The translations under genes and the position numbers were made by a program. From NCBI GenBank assembly GCA_949358305.1, contig OX442319.1, forward strand, positions 3,906,001 to 3,970,000: a stretch of 64,000 nucleotides of DNA. Direction: 5' to 3'. The notes under the pieces are model-generated. The model searched no databases. It was given only the letters and a program-made list of their open reading frames with translations, and was not told the DNA's origin. This document shows, piece by piece, positions 1-11,409 of the stretch. Position 1 is the first letter of the stretch. Every line of letters begins with the position of its first letter. The stretch is from Strigamia acuminata (Eukaryota > Arthropoda > Chilopoda > Geophilomorpha > Linotaeniidae).

Positions 1-2100
1 AGAAATTATTCAAGAAAAACCCGGGTCGCAGCAAAGGCGACGAAAAAAAAAGAACTAAAAGCAAAGAAATCAAAGAAATAAAAATTGCAAACAGTCATTC
101 TTGCTCTTGCTCCTACACCTCCATCTTAGCCACTCTCTGAAATGTCTGAAAACAGAATCGCAGACCGACGAATTTCAATTTCTTTAACACATCTGTGTAT
201 TTAGATTTGAATATACTGATAAGCTGTTTGAGAAACTTGACCAGACCAAAGCCGTGACTACAGACAAGTACAAAGGCTCGCTAGAGGAGGGAACTTCATG
301 GAAGCCCACCTCCCAACATCAAGTTCATCAACTGGAAAAGCGACTAAGGTCTGCATTCCGGCCGCTCTCCCTTAGGCCCAGACATATCACGTGTCAATAA
401 GTCCCCGATTCCCAAATAAAAAAAAAACCAGTTAAGGTGAGGTTCGCGGGGTGAGGGGGATTCAAGGGGGGCGCTAACCCCCCCTCCTTGTTAGAAAAAA
501 AAGAAAAAACCAAGAACATGCGATGATGATATGCGATGATAGTTAGCAATGTCTGGCGACAGGAATGCTGTCCTCAGTCAACCGTTCAACTGGTATGGTT
601 CGAATGTTTTGGTAAGCAAATTCATCACAAATTACACAAATTAGCCGATGCGGGCAAGCTGGCTGAAGAGACTCTCTCCCTCTTTGTGATGGCGACCTTA
701 GGGGACGCACGATTCTGCAAAGATCCAGAGAAGCACAGAAGCAATGTGAGTGGTGGTCAGTCGCCTCATGGCCAGGGGAGGACCCATAGGCCGTTTGGAC
801 ACCATTCATGATGAAATACAAACATAAAGACACAGTTTGGGATTATTATAGTCTTTATTGCCGTGGTTGTCTAGGAGTTGTGTGTTCACCATGTTATTGC
901 GTAGGTTATTGAACCCAGACCAACCACTGACCAGATGGTCGAGGATCACATGAGCGTGGTGGTTTAAAGATTGCCACGTCGTGCCTTTCAAGATGGACCA
1001 ATGGGTTGCTTCAAGTTCGTTCGGCCTTGAGGGCGACCTCACCAGTTATTGTCACTGCGATGTGGCGATCGCTCTTCATCTCCTTCATTGCTAAAACATA
1101 CAACCAGGTCACGCGTGACTGGAGTTGTTCTGTGTCAGAAGTGGTCATTTGACCACAGCCCGACACCTTGCAGAATCCTCTCTCCTGATTGGTTGCAATC
1201 AAGATGAAGCTTCGACGGTACGTCACAGGAACTGCTGAGGATCATCCTCGTAATGTCGCCAGTGCCGACTGGCGGCGGCCAGTTGGCAATGTAACCTCTG
1301 CTGGATGAAGATGTGTCGTTGCCACCGTTTGCATGTTTGTAATGTTTGTTGTAATATTATTACCTGAAATAGTGTTTCTTTGGGTTGACAAGGATGAATT
1401 TCTTAGGTCACATAATATTTAAGAATGTGATTTCTGATATTTTACAAACTGATAGAAATGTTTATTTTTGCGCAAAATCTTCGAATTCATCACTAGTGAT
1501 AAGTGCCTCATAAGTGAAGTGTGTTTTTATTTTCATTACTTTTATTTTGATACTTTAGGATGAACTATTAGTCAGACATTCAGTGACTTTGATTTTCTAA
1601 AGTGTCTTTTCATTTTTATTATTTCTATTTATTATGATTTTTTAGGTAGGTATTGTAGGTATTGTAAAAATTATACTTTATTTTACTTTTTAATCATTTT
1701 TAATCATTTCTCTTTTCATAAACCTACTTTTTAACAATCACCCACCCATGTATTTATTTAACAGTTTTTTAAATTTTTAATCTGAATTTTGAAACCAGAC
1801 CTGTATACATTGTAAGATATTTAATTTAATAAGTAATTTTATTATGATTATAGTATCTAAAATTGATTTATTCCAGAAAAATTTATTAATTTTATTATTT
1901 TCTAACTTTTCCCCAAAATTAGGGGTGATTATTATTTCTAATTTATACATTTTATGTTTCTGGAATGAATCACAGTGATATTTTTGTGATATTTATTTAA
2001 TTTAGTGTGATATTCATTGTTCTATCCGTAATGTGATAACTTTTCCCGTGGCAGGACGGTTCGTTCTGTGCATGACGGTACCTTTTCCCTATTTTTTATT
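1..2100. other. intergenic, AT-rich, no gene recognised
   Basis: I see no convincing gene here; the short ORFs overlap each other in opposite frames and have no recognisable motif. Around 420-500 there is a purine-rich then C-rich stretch (GGTGAGGTTCGCGGGG, later CCCCCCCT) that closely matches the interior of the complete MITE at 55754-55956, so it is probably a decayed copy of that element. The stretch 1320-2030 is very AT-rich and featureless. Confidence 0.6.
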
Positions 2101-2104
2101 GTTT

Positions 2105-2262
2105 TATGATGAAAAAGTAAAGACAGTGAAAAACGCCCGTTCTCCGAAAAACAAAATGGAAGTTCGGAGTTTTCTAGGACTCTTAGATTATTGTGCCCGT
2201 TATGTTCCCAACGCCACAACACAGATGGCAACCATTGTCAACAGTGGCCAAAAAAAATGAAA
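2105..2262 (+). pseudogene. Ty3/gypsy pol fragment (RT to RNase H connection)
   Basis: A short reading frame contains EVRSFLGLLDYCARYVPN, the signature of the region just after the reverse-transcriptase palm in gypsy-type Pol proteins. It ends at a stop codon after about 50 residues and has neither the YxDD motif upstream nor RNase H downstream. It is a small relic, directly followed by a hAT transposase relic. Confidence 0.7.
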
Positions 2263-2329
2263 CCTTTGAGAAAGCAACAGGAAGAAACATTTTGTTCTCT
2301 AAACGGAATGTTGTGATTCAAGGAATATT

Positions 2330-2715
2330 GTGAATGTTGTGATTCACAACATTCCACTGTTTAAGCAGCTTGTGAGTGTTTTAAACCCTATAGCACATGT
2401 GCCATATCATATGGCCATTCATAGTAGTTTGTTGCAACCGTTTGAAGCAAAGAAAATACAGATTAAAAATATTTTAAGTTTGGTGCCTGGTCAGTTGGCA
2501 TTCACATATGATGCATGGACGTCTTCAAATGGAACTGCCATTTTGGGCATCACCTTCCACTGGATTTCTGTCAATTAGACGCCTTCGGAACTGTGACTTG
2601 ATTTTGTGCCCATAAAAAGCAAACACACTGCAGATTCATTTATTAATTCGTTGAAGAATTTTAATTTGATGAATCGGGTCGTTTTCATATCAACTGACAA
2701 CTGAAGTGATGTAAG
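2330..2715 (+). pseudogene. hAT-family transposase fragment
   Basis: The frame from 2330 contains LAFTYDAWTSSNGTAILGIT, which matches the conserved (L/S)FT-DAWTS block of hAT (BED zinc finger-type) transposases. After a stop at 2576-2578 the similarity continues in another frame with DFVPIKSKHTADSF and then VVFISTDN, the next conserved block of the same family. A stop and a frameshift separate the blocks and the rest of the transposase is missing, so it cannot be functional. Confidence 0.7.
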
Positions 2716-3114
2716 ATCTGTGGTGATCCTGATTTTATTTTATATAAAATCGTCAACACCACTTAAAAATTAATTGCTTTGGTTTGGCACACGCCAAACA
2801 CAAGCCAAGTGTGTCTTGGGGGTGGAAACTCTCTAGGCACACTTCACCCTCTTTTAGCCAGGGTAATTTGCAAGAGCAACGGTTTTGGTGCAACAATTCC
2901 TTTGTTACACCAAAACTAGCTCAATGTGCACATTTATTGCGCAGGACCAAAGTTTGCTCGGCCCCAAATTTTGGAGCTCGAGCCCACTTTTAACATCAAC
3001 GATGAAGAAGCACCACATCTAGTCACTGCACTGCAAACAGGTATTGACCAAGGAGACCAAGTTGGCAGTCAAAAAACACCTGATGAATATGAGGCCCGTC
3101 ACTGGGCTCTGCAC

Positions 3115-3425
3115 CCTTTTCGAAGGCATAATCAAAGACATGAGAAATCTTAAAGATGAAAATCTAAGTCATTTTTAATTTTTTATTTTTCATCTAAAAT
3201 TTACAGTTTTGCTTTTCTTTTTACAGACGCGACATTTCTTAGCACCTGTGGATCTAGAAGAGTGTCCCGACTACATCGAGATAGTTCCTATTTCGAAGTT
3301 CATGGACTTGGGGACGATGAACAACAAGTCAAGGCGCAACATTTACAACTCTCGCGAGGATTTTTTTATTTGATGCCAAATAAATAATGCCAGACTAGCG
3401 TAGATTACAACTGCGAAAAAGTCAT
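3115..3425 (+). pseudogene. decayed bromodomain (ATAD2-like) exon remnant
   Basis: Reading from about 3227, after a good splice acceptor (pyrimidine tract then CAG at 3225), the translation gives FLAPVDLEECPDYIEI, then FMDLGTMNNK, then NSREDFF, a stop, and INNARLA. This order (PVD-EEVPDY, PMDLGTM-K, then NAR) is the ZA-loop to helix C part of a bromodomain, closest in style to ATAD2/ATAD2B. The region before the acceptor (FEGIIKDMRNLKDENLS) fits the preceding helix. An in-frame TGA at about 3373 and the lack of flanking AAA+ ATPase sequence make this a gene fragment. The identity is an inference from motif order only. Confidence 0.5.
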
Positions 3426-3429
3426 ATCC

Positions 3430-6400
3430 GGTTGTGAGAAGTCAAAGAAGTGAAAGAAGTCACTTCTCCTTATCGATATTGAATGCACCTAATTTTTTCT
3501 ATTTGTTACTACTTAGTTGAGTGTAAGTTTAATTTCTTTTAGAATTTTTTTTAAAGTTTTATTTATTTAATTAATAATGTAATTGATTTTTTATTAGCCA
3601 ATCGTAAATTAAAAAGAATTAGCAAATTCTTAATGGATGATTGACGGGAAGCTTATCAATTGCAAGGAAGAGTTAGAAATTTTCTACAAAGCTTGAAAAG
3701 GGATAAATGTTTATTTGGTGAAAATTCATTTTTCTTTTTTCTTTTTATTTGATTAATTAAATTTTTTTTTTTAGTTTTTAGTGAGTGAGAACGAAGAAGG
3801 ACTTAAAAAAGCCCACGATTTGGCTCAACTCGCAGTCTCGAATTATCAAATTAATTTGTCTCTTTATAATGCTTATCAATCTGTCAATTTTAGTTTTCTG
3901 CTTCTTCTGAAATGAAAGCAATGAAAAAATTTCTGGATCTTAATGATTCATTCTACCTTTCCCCTCCTCTCTAATCATGTAATCAGAGGTGATTTCTGTC
4001 CTCTTAACGTTCTACAGAGCATTAATTTCTTGGATCAGAGTTTTAGGTCATAGCGCCGATAATTATGGCAATTGTCGTTAATGTGTTCGACTTCAGCGAA
4101 CAATTTTCATATTTGTTTGAGAGTAAATTTATTGGTATTTATTATTTTTATTTTTAGAAACCGACTGGATTAATCCGTATCCACAGATGGTCTGTATAAA
4201 TTAGAGGATATGAGTAAATTTAAATTAGCCTAACATGACAAAAGTACCGTATAAAATTTGTAAACTCAATTGAAACAAGCACTAATTCCTAAGCCTTTGC
4301 ACCTACCGCCTACAATATGAACAAAACTCAATGCAGCAACAACAAGAATACAAGACTCAAACATCCACCACTCCAACGGGAAGTGGTTGATTTTATGCGA
4401 CCAATGATCACCAAACCAATAGATTGGCCAGAAAGAACAGTTTATGTAATTCAAGTCTTGAGGAATAAGACAGAGTTGGTGGCTGGCTATTACACATAAA
4501 CCCGCTACCTGGGGTCATCTTGAGAAATTGTTTAGACAAGCTTTTTCCATAAAATCCACCATAGCCAATGTGAGACTTGCGCATATAGGGTGTGGAAATG
4601 GTAAACATTATGCTGTTTCCAAATTGCCAGATTTGGTGCAATAGAAATATTTTTTTTATTTTTTTCAAGTCTGGTGCAAGCCCGCATGTTTGGCAGGAAA
4701 TTAAACTTCTTGTTGATGGTTTTTAAAACCACCTCTACATCACTACGTCAAATACATAGGCAGGCAGATACAGGATTGATTACATCTCCATTTGGAGTCA
4801 AGTCCTTAGAGTGATCACATCGAATGATTCCGAATGTGTATTATTTGCCAAACTTACAGATGGTCTGTATAAATTAGAGGGTCTGTGGAGTGTTCGTGCT
4901 CCATCCTTTTAATCATGTCACTATGTTATTGTATTGTTAAAGTATTGGAACCCGGCATTAATTCGAAGCAGGACGATATGTGTTATTGTTATGGTAATTG
5001 TTATCCGGGCACAATTTTTTTTTACACATTACAGAACCAATCAGTGGAAGAACTGCAATCAATTCTTTTGTCAGATTTGCTATTTTGGATGAGAAAAAGC
5101 GTTTGTCGCTGTTCCAACATTTCTTACACTATTTTTCTTTGTAAACAATAAATTTTGTTTGAGCACTATTTTTATTTTCAAAAAAAGGCAAATATTTAAT
5201 GGGACTTCACCGTCTTTATACATTCATCCCTATAACCTTTTTCCCAAAAATCATTGAAAATAAAGCCACAGCAAATCATAATTACTATGGTTGACCAATG
5301 CCATAGAACCACAATTGCTCTAAGTCATGCATTGGGGCTAATCTTCCCGAATGGAATAACAAATTTACTCAACTAAATATTTCTAAAGGTTGTTTCCCCA
5401 CACACTGCACCGAAAGGCAAGCCCAAGTGATGCAAGGAAATGCAGTTCACACAATACTGCAATATTTGCAGCAAAATACCAATTATACTCAAAACCACCA
5501 CAAGGTTGATGTATTTAGCCTGTTTACGCCAAACTGTGTACTGTGTTCTACTACGCGGAAAAGTAGTTCTGTGCCTTTGACAATGTTGGTAATCGATCAC
5601 AATGTCTGGAGGTCTTTCCAAATATGGTGTTATGAGCTACTTTTTGTGCCACTACACCAGTGATACGGCTCGGGAAATACATCAACCTTGTGGTGGTTTT
5701 GAGTATAGATACAAGTACAAGAATCTGGAACCAGAATTTCAAAATACAAATAAGTGTGAATTAAAAAGTAGCAAACAAGAATATTGTAAATATTATGAGA
5801 AAAAACCAACAAAAATTTTGCCCGTCGTATTATGTAAACGCCACATGAATTCAGTCACATGGTCTTACAATACAAAAACCAAGACAAATTTACGAACAAA
5901 ATAACTATGGCAATAAAAAATATGACCAAGCTATAAAATAATGGAAGTATGATACCTAAAAGCCTTAATTAGCACCAATTTCAAATAGGGTTGCAGTTTT
6001 TGGATTGATATTTCGAGAGAGACCCGTCAAATTTAAAATGGAAGCAAATATGGCGGCTTTGAAAAAATATGCAACTTTTTAAAAATTAAAAATAAAACCA
6101 AAACGTCGAGAACTCAAGTCATTTTCGTTAGCAAACTCCTTGATAACACCCCTACCATCACGATTCTGACTACGAAAATAATGGATGACTGAAAACACAG
6201 AGAGATTCAAAGGAATTACGAACAGCCGACAACGAGCTTCCTCACCGTTCTCCTCTATCATCTACAGGAAATGACGAAACTTCACGATGTTACGTCAGAA
6301 ATAATGACGTCATCCCACGATGCTTTGCCAGAATTTCTCGAAAACCAGGTACACACACAATTCGAAATTGATTTTCTAAATTTAAAAACCATAAATCGTA

Positions 6401-6470
6401 TGAATAGTATGGTTTATTACTAAATTAATCGACAACATTAGCAACACTGTAGTACGTATAACAAATATCG
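3430..6470. other. intergenic with dispersed repeats
   Basis: No intact gene is visible. The block ACAGATGGTCTGTATAAATT occurs at about 4181 and again at about 4857. A 55-bp block ending in AATAGATTGGCC occurs at 4378-4432 and again at about 12397-12453. The block CATCACTACGTCAAATACAT at about 4739 also occurs at about 9002 and 13499. One short plus-strand frame (4505-4640) contains LAHIGCGNGKHY, which looks like motif I of a SAM-dependent methyltransferase, but nothing else of that family can be seen. Confidence 0.55.
5486..5705. repeat. perfect 31-bp inverted repeat with 158-bp spacer
   Basis: The arms 5486-5516 and 5675-5705 are exact reverse complements (TACTCAAAACCACCACAAGG and onward). 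The sequence just before the right arm (CTACACCAGTGATACGGCTCGG) resembles one inside the large foldback element (around 31470-31490), so this may be a shrunken relative of that element. Confidence 0.75.
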
Positions 6471-6551
6471 ATTTTGGCGCTATTTGATTCGAATTTATAA
6501 TTTTTTTTATATTTCTTTATAATTTCATAGGTTGTTATTTTGCAAAAATTT

Positions 6552-6562
6552 TGTTTATTTAT
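6552..6562 (-). terminator. likely polyadenylation signal of the SRPK-like gene
   Basis: TTTATTTATT on the plus strand reads AATAAATAAA on the minus strand, about 40 bases past the stop codon of the kinase gene. It is the expected place for its 3' end. Confidence 0.4.
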
Positions 6563-6601
6563 TAAAGAACAAAAAACATCAACTAACTAATAAACATGGA
6601 A

Positions 6602-7744
6602 TTACAAATCTAGCCACTTGTGCCCTAAAGAATCTTTGGCCGAGCACCGTTCACTCGGATCGATCGCCAACATTGGCAACAAAAAGTCAGCAAACTGACC
6701 CGCTTCACTCGCATCCCACCCGAACTGTCCAGTCAACTTCTCAAGCAGATAGCACGACTTCAACGGAAGAGCGCGCAACAGTTCACCATCCTTACTGAAA
6801 AACCCTCTCGACTGTTTACTCGCAAGTGCAATTCGCTTCGGTATATCTCCCAACAATCTCGTTATAAGCGCCAGATGGTACTCGTCCTCAGAAAATCTCC
6901 CATTCTTCGGAACAGGCGGAAATAAGTATTCACCGGTCGCCAATTCGAAGGCCACGCACGCCGTACTCCACACATCCGTATTCGCTCGGTATTCATTTCC
7001 CAACGTGACCTCAGGACTGCGATAAAGTCGTGCATGAAGGACATCTTTATGGTCGCCATCCACCCAACACGCACAACTCAGATCGATCAAAGTCACCGCT
7101 AGATCGTCATCCGCGTCCAACTTCTTTCGAGGATACGAGAACTTCACGCCCGCCTTCTCACACGTCGCACTTTCCAATTTGAAATCTTTAGTTTCGTCCA
7201 CACAAATGTTTTCCGGCTTTATAGCTGTGTGGATAATTTTGCACGTCGTGTGCAAGTAGTCGAGCGCTTCGAGTATCTGCCGCAAGATGCTTTTGACGAT
7301 GGGCAGTGGAAGGCTTTTCTTTCCAGAGTCTTTCATCATTTCCCTTAAGTTGGGACCGAGCGTTTCGAACACGAGGCAAATGTGTCTTCTGTCGATAAGA
7401 AAAGATAAGACACCGGCGGCTGGAATCGTAAATCTGTCGAGTAGTTGAACGACTTTACGCGGCTGGGGATCGTCGGACTGGCATCGTTGCACGCAGTCGT
7501 GGAATTCGATCTCGCGTGCAGCGGCTTCGGTGTGTTGGTCTCCGCTTCGGACGATTTTTAAGGCGACGAATTGTGACTTTTGTTTGTCCCAGCATAACCA
7601 TACGGTCGAAATCGTACCCCATCCGAGTTTCTGGAGAACGAAATACCTGTTGTGATACGTATTGCCGACTTTTACTTCGAGGTAGCCGCTGTCTCTTCGT
7701 GCAAGCTCGCCATAAATGTTTACGTTTTCTGGTTGCGTCGCCAT
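6602..7744 (-). CDS. SRPK-type protein kinase homologue, probable pseudokinase, intronless
   Basis: A 380-residue single-exon ORF covers a whole kinase domain of the SR-protein kinase family, which normally phosphorylates Arg-Ser-rich splicing factors. Visible are the glycine loop KLGWGTISTVWL (39-50; SRPKs have LGWGHFSTVWL), VALK with K63, VVQLLD (98-103), IIHTAIKPEN (170-179), DLSCACWV (221-228), YRSPEV (241-246) and ADIWSTAC-like NTDVWSTACVAFELATGEYLF (255-275). The long spacer that splits the domain in SRPK1/2 is reduced to about 35 residues. The catalytic Asp of HTDIKPEN is Ala174 (codon GCT) and the DLG motif is DLS, so phosphotransfer should be impaired, although K63 and D221 remain. 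With no introns it may be a retrocopy. The undamaged length argues that a protein is still under selection, perhaps as a decoy or scaffold. Family assignment is firm; function is inferred. Confidence 0.88.
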   Translation of the reverse strand: MATQPENVNIYGELARRDSGYLEVKVGNTYHNRYFVLQKLGWGTISTVWLCWDKQKSQFVALKIVRSGDQHTEAAAREIEFHDCVQRCQSDDPQPRKVVQLLDRFTIPAAGVLSFLIDRRHICLVFETLGPNLREMMKDSGKKSLPLPIVKSILRQILEALDYLHTTCKIIHTAIKPENICVDETKDFKLESATCEKAGVKFSYPRKKLDADDDLAVTLIDLSCACWVDGDHKDVLHARLYRSPEVTLGNEYRANTDVWSTACVAFELATGEYLFPPVPKNGRFSEDEYHLALITRLLGDIPKRIALASKQSRGFFSKDGELLRALPLKSCYLLEKLTGQFGWDASEAGQFADFLLPMLAIDPSERCSAKDSLGHKWLDL

Positions 7745-8185
7745 TTCAAGTCAATTTCACTGCGATATCTGTTGGGAAATAAAACGGCACACGTCAGCGT
7801 CGGGATCAAATTGATAAGTGTTTTGTTACAAATATTCACAAGGTTTAAATATCGCAAAAAGATTAAACAAAATACACTGATTGGCTAATCACTAACTCAC
7901 GCCTAGTGAACGTGATCTCGGTATATTCGGTATTGTTGTATGCTAAACGTTGGAGAAGATGTCGTGCATTTTGGTCAGCTATACGCTTCGGGAATATTAA
8001 CTGCCGTTTTACCTGCCATGTCTTACGACGATGAGAATAGACGCAATATCCTTTGAATTTTAATTATTTGAGATTTATTTTTCATAATTGCTCAATTCAT
8101 TTGGACAAAATGAATTTTTATAAGAAATATTGCATTTTAGTGCCCTTTGCATTCAACGACATTTTTTATCTTACCAACAACATAT
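7745..8185. other. upstream region of the SRPK-like gene
   Basis: This stretch lies 5' of the kinase start on the minus strand. I see no TATA box, initiator or neighbouring gene that I would defend, and the ORFs in it are short and unconvincing. Confidence 0.5.
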
Positions 8186-8754
8186 TGTCACGTGTACGAA
8201 CCGTGCTAATTAAAGCGCGATTCGTAACACGTAATTCGATTTATTATTGGTAAGTGTTGCTAAATTTCGGCCACAGATGGCGCTGACGGCTAGAATCCGT
8301 CATAGCCATGTGATGGACCGATCAATTCAATTATGGGGTTTATGGCAGATTTGCTATAAATAAGGAGCCCGCACTAAGACAGGTCTCTAATCACTTTTGC
8401 TTTTCAGGTCTAGAGAGTCTAATGTCGCCTCAATAAAGAGAGCGGCTGCCGACTATAAACTGCAACAATTAAAACGCAATTAAGTCATCACACAGTTGTT
8501 TATAACCCAGTTAATAAAGGTTGTGCATTTGATAAATGTAAAAGTGACAATTTATCCAAATAACATTCCAAACTGTTTTGAGAATAAATGTATCTGAATT
8601 TAAAAGGGATCGAACAAACTTCGTTTGTCCGGTCGAATAAAACCGAATTGAATTTAAGCATTAAACAAATCTCATTCTTTCCTTTCACACTCATAAAACC
8701 CCAAATAAAATAACGTTGCGTGGAAACCTGATCAGGCCCGGAATCCACGTAACA
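8186..8754 (+). mobile_element. solo LTR of an LTR retrotransposon
   Basis: The 569-bp segment starts TGTCACGTGTACG and ends ATCCACGTAACA, giving the TG...CA ends of an LTR, and it is flanked on both sides by ATAT (8182-8185 and 8755-8758), a likely target duplication. Inside are a TATA-like box (TATAAATAAGG at about 8356) and AATAAA signals (about 8432 and 8513), the expected promoter and polyadenylation order of U3-R-U5. No primer-binding site, gag or pol adjoins it, so it is best read as the product of LTR-LTR recombination. Confidence 0.65.
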
Positions 8755-8861
8755 ATATGTTCGAGATGTTGCCAAACAAATAAACGAATAATCCAATTGG
8801 AAATAAAAAACTTAACCGAAAATTGACAAAAGAAAATGAGGCAATCATAAAAACAGATGCA

Positions 8862-9050
8862 ATTTCAGTCATAGAAACATGGCATCAAACCACTTGCCCA
8901 GACAATTTGTCACCTTTCACGGCTACCACCCAAACTGTGCCAACCACCTAAGCAAGAAAGTGGATGTTTTGACCATTCCTTACTTTTTAAAACCTTCGTT
9001 ACATCACTACGTCAAATACATAGGTAGGCAAATACGGGATTACATTATTT
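8862..9050. repeat. dispersed repeat R1, copy 1
   Basis: The block beginning CAGTCATAGAAACATGGCAT and running to CATCACTACGTCAAATACAT is found again at about 13381-13525 and partly at 14296-14420. It has no coding content that I recognise. The copies differ by internal deletions, so it is an old non-autonomous repeat. Confidence 0.7.
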
Positions 9051-9299
9051 AAATGAAACAGAAACAAGTTACAGCCTATTCCAGAATTGTATAAATAAAT
9101 GTGAGGAAAAAACTGCTATATGATTTCCCCACACATCATTAAGGAGCTGGTATTTGTCAAGTTTACATTTGGTTTATACTATGTTTGGCCACTAGGTGGC
9201 ATTGTTTGTAAAGCAATCATCTGACACAGGTGACTTGGGAGCTATTTATACTTTATTAAATTACTTCATACTGCAACACCAATGAGTGCACTTCATGTT

Positions 9300-9855
9300 A
9301 TCCACAACACTACAGTGTTTTGCATAAAATAGATAGGTAGGTATGGTAGTTATTTTTATGATTTGATTGATGTGCCTCCAATATGTCCCAGTTATTGATG
9401 AAAAGAGGCAATGCTCTGGATAACTGGTCTGCGATATGAAACTGTTCTTAATTTGTAAGCTCAACTTTAGCTCTAACTAAAACACCTGGATTGAAAACTA
9501 AAACTGAAACTAAAACACCTGATAGTAGACATAAATGGTGCTTTAACTTTTAACATTTGTTGAAAAGTTAGACTGCCAGTAGCAGCATTAATGTTGAGCG
9601 CAAATATTTCTACCCAAACCTACAAGGTAATGAAACATGTGGATGATCCATAAAGAATGATGATTTAGAATTTAATTCAGAGGAATTCGTGCCTTTACAT
9701 AGTTTTTATTTAGATACTGTATTTTATTAATTATTTTATTGATTATAGACTAGACTACTTATTTTTCTCCAGCTAAAGTGTTCACTGAGTGACTCTGATA
9801 CAACTTATTAATTGTGAAAACTTGGGAAGGTTTATTTGTTTGTTTATTGAAGGAA
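9300..9855. repeat. dispersed repeat R2, copy 1
   Basis: Segments such as GCCTCCAATATGTCCCAGTT (about 9375) and GTGTTCACTGAGTGACTCTG (about 9778) recur in the same order and orientation at 11410-11890 and 12295-12400. The second copy is split by a TG microsatellite and about 400 bp of other sequence. The repeat is non-coding. Confidence 0.7.
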
Positions 9856-10019
9856 TTTTGTGATGTCTAATGTGATTGGTATTTAGTGTACTTTGAACTT
9901 TTTATTTGCATATTTAAAGACCCTGGTGGTCAATTTCAGTTAGTGTGAATAAAGTAATCAACATGTGGTGTTTCTGACCTCGAACCTAACGACGCGATTG
10001 ACGCTAAGAATAGATCTAC

Positions 10020-11265
10020 TTGCCCAATGTTAAAATTGTAAGATTTTACAATGATGTCATGGGCGAGAAACATATAAATATAGCAGGTTACCGCGATAAA
10101 GAATTGCAGTGGGAGAAGGCCCAAAACATGTTCCAATCCAATGTCGTCTACCTGGGGAATCACAACAAGTGATCAAGTCATCAAGAATGACATGGATAAC
10201 CGTTTGCAGTTGGATACCTTAGGCCAAATGTGGACAGACCACAGGGTCTATTGGACCAACAAATGCCCCTACCCGAAGAATTCTCTACATCCACTACACT
10301 GAAACCTGTGGAAGAGTCGAAGGAGACGGAGGACCAAAAGTCTCCCACGTTTACAAGTCCCAAGCATTTTGCGTAATTTCCCAAACAACTTTGTAGCAGC
10401 TGCGATTCAAGCACTTGATGCACGACGGAACAACCAGTGTCAGAAATGGCGGAACCAATTAGCAGCAGTAGCTCGGAAACCGAGGGAGACACTCAGAAGA
10501 GCTCGACAGCAAGAGCAACGCAGAATCCAGCCGTAAAAATAAATGCAGCTAAGATCGAACCGCCCTCCGACTTGCCAAAAGACCATACGTGTTCTTCATC
10601 AGTTATAACATTTGAACCGATGTAGAATCCACCAGCTGGCTTAAAATGTCCCAACAATGCAACGGCGCGAGACAAGGCGCAACTGGTGGTACATGGTTGA
10701 CAATGTTAATTGGAGACCCGTCTGCCCTGTTTCTTATTAAGTTTTCAAGCGGCTTGAAAACTCCAGCGGCCTGCAGCCAAAAGGACCAGCAGGAACAGGC
10801 CAGAAATGGAAAAACCGGTCCAAAACAGCGCAAAGCCCTTGGAAACACCAAAACATGCTTCATCTTCACCCAACTTCTTGGAGAACGTGTCCAAGGTGTT
10901 TATTCATCCAAATACACTGATTGGGACTATTCCTTTGGGTCTAAACCAAAGATGTTCTCATTCCATCATCTAAATCATTAATCCCGATTAAAGATATTTC
11001 AAAATCTGTGGTTTTGCAACACACCGTTTCAAAGACACCATAAAGGACGTATTGATTAGTAAACCTTCATATATTATAAGTCAAATTAAGTCTAATTCTA
11101 TGGACATAAAGAGAGTGTTGTCCCCTGAAGAATTACAAAAAAACGCAAGAGCTAATCATCAAAATCACGAAGAGTGTTCGGATGAGAAAGTATCGGACTC
11201 GCGCTTTGGCAAACGAGAAGACTTTAACAAGGATTCTGACCAAGAGCAAGCAGCTGCTACGTAAA
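10020..11265 (+). pseudogene. decayed coding region, unrecognised
   Basis: Several reading frames that look protein-like follow each other in the same direction with stops and frame changes between them: one around 10025-10170 (with NDVMGEKHINIAGYRDKE), one around 10230-10380 (with LPEEFSTSTTLKPVEESKE), 10437-10625 (serine-rich, MAEPISSSSSETEGDTQK), 10800-10930 (with KPVQNSAKPLETPKHASSS) and 11052-11264 (with KRVLSPEELQKNARANHQNH). Composition is hydrophilic and low-complexity, as in a disordered regulatory protein. No domain is recognisable. I read it as a broken gene or retrocopy, lying between the two copies of repeat R2. Confidence 0.35.
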
Positions 11266-11409
11266 AAACGATGAGTAGATAAGAGCATTGGGTTTTACTA
11301 TTACGCAGCGGCTGACAAAGTTTCGTTGCAATTTTGTCGGAAGTGTACAAACCCGACGGCACTCGTTTAACTTATTAATTCTTCTTCTGTTTCAATGAAT
11401 CACCGTGTG

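Noticed and set aside
4505-4640. Methyltransferase motif I-like peptide LAHIGCGNGKHY
   Set aside because: Only one motif of about ten residues in a short frame; no supporting motifs upstream or downstream.
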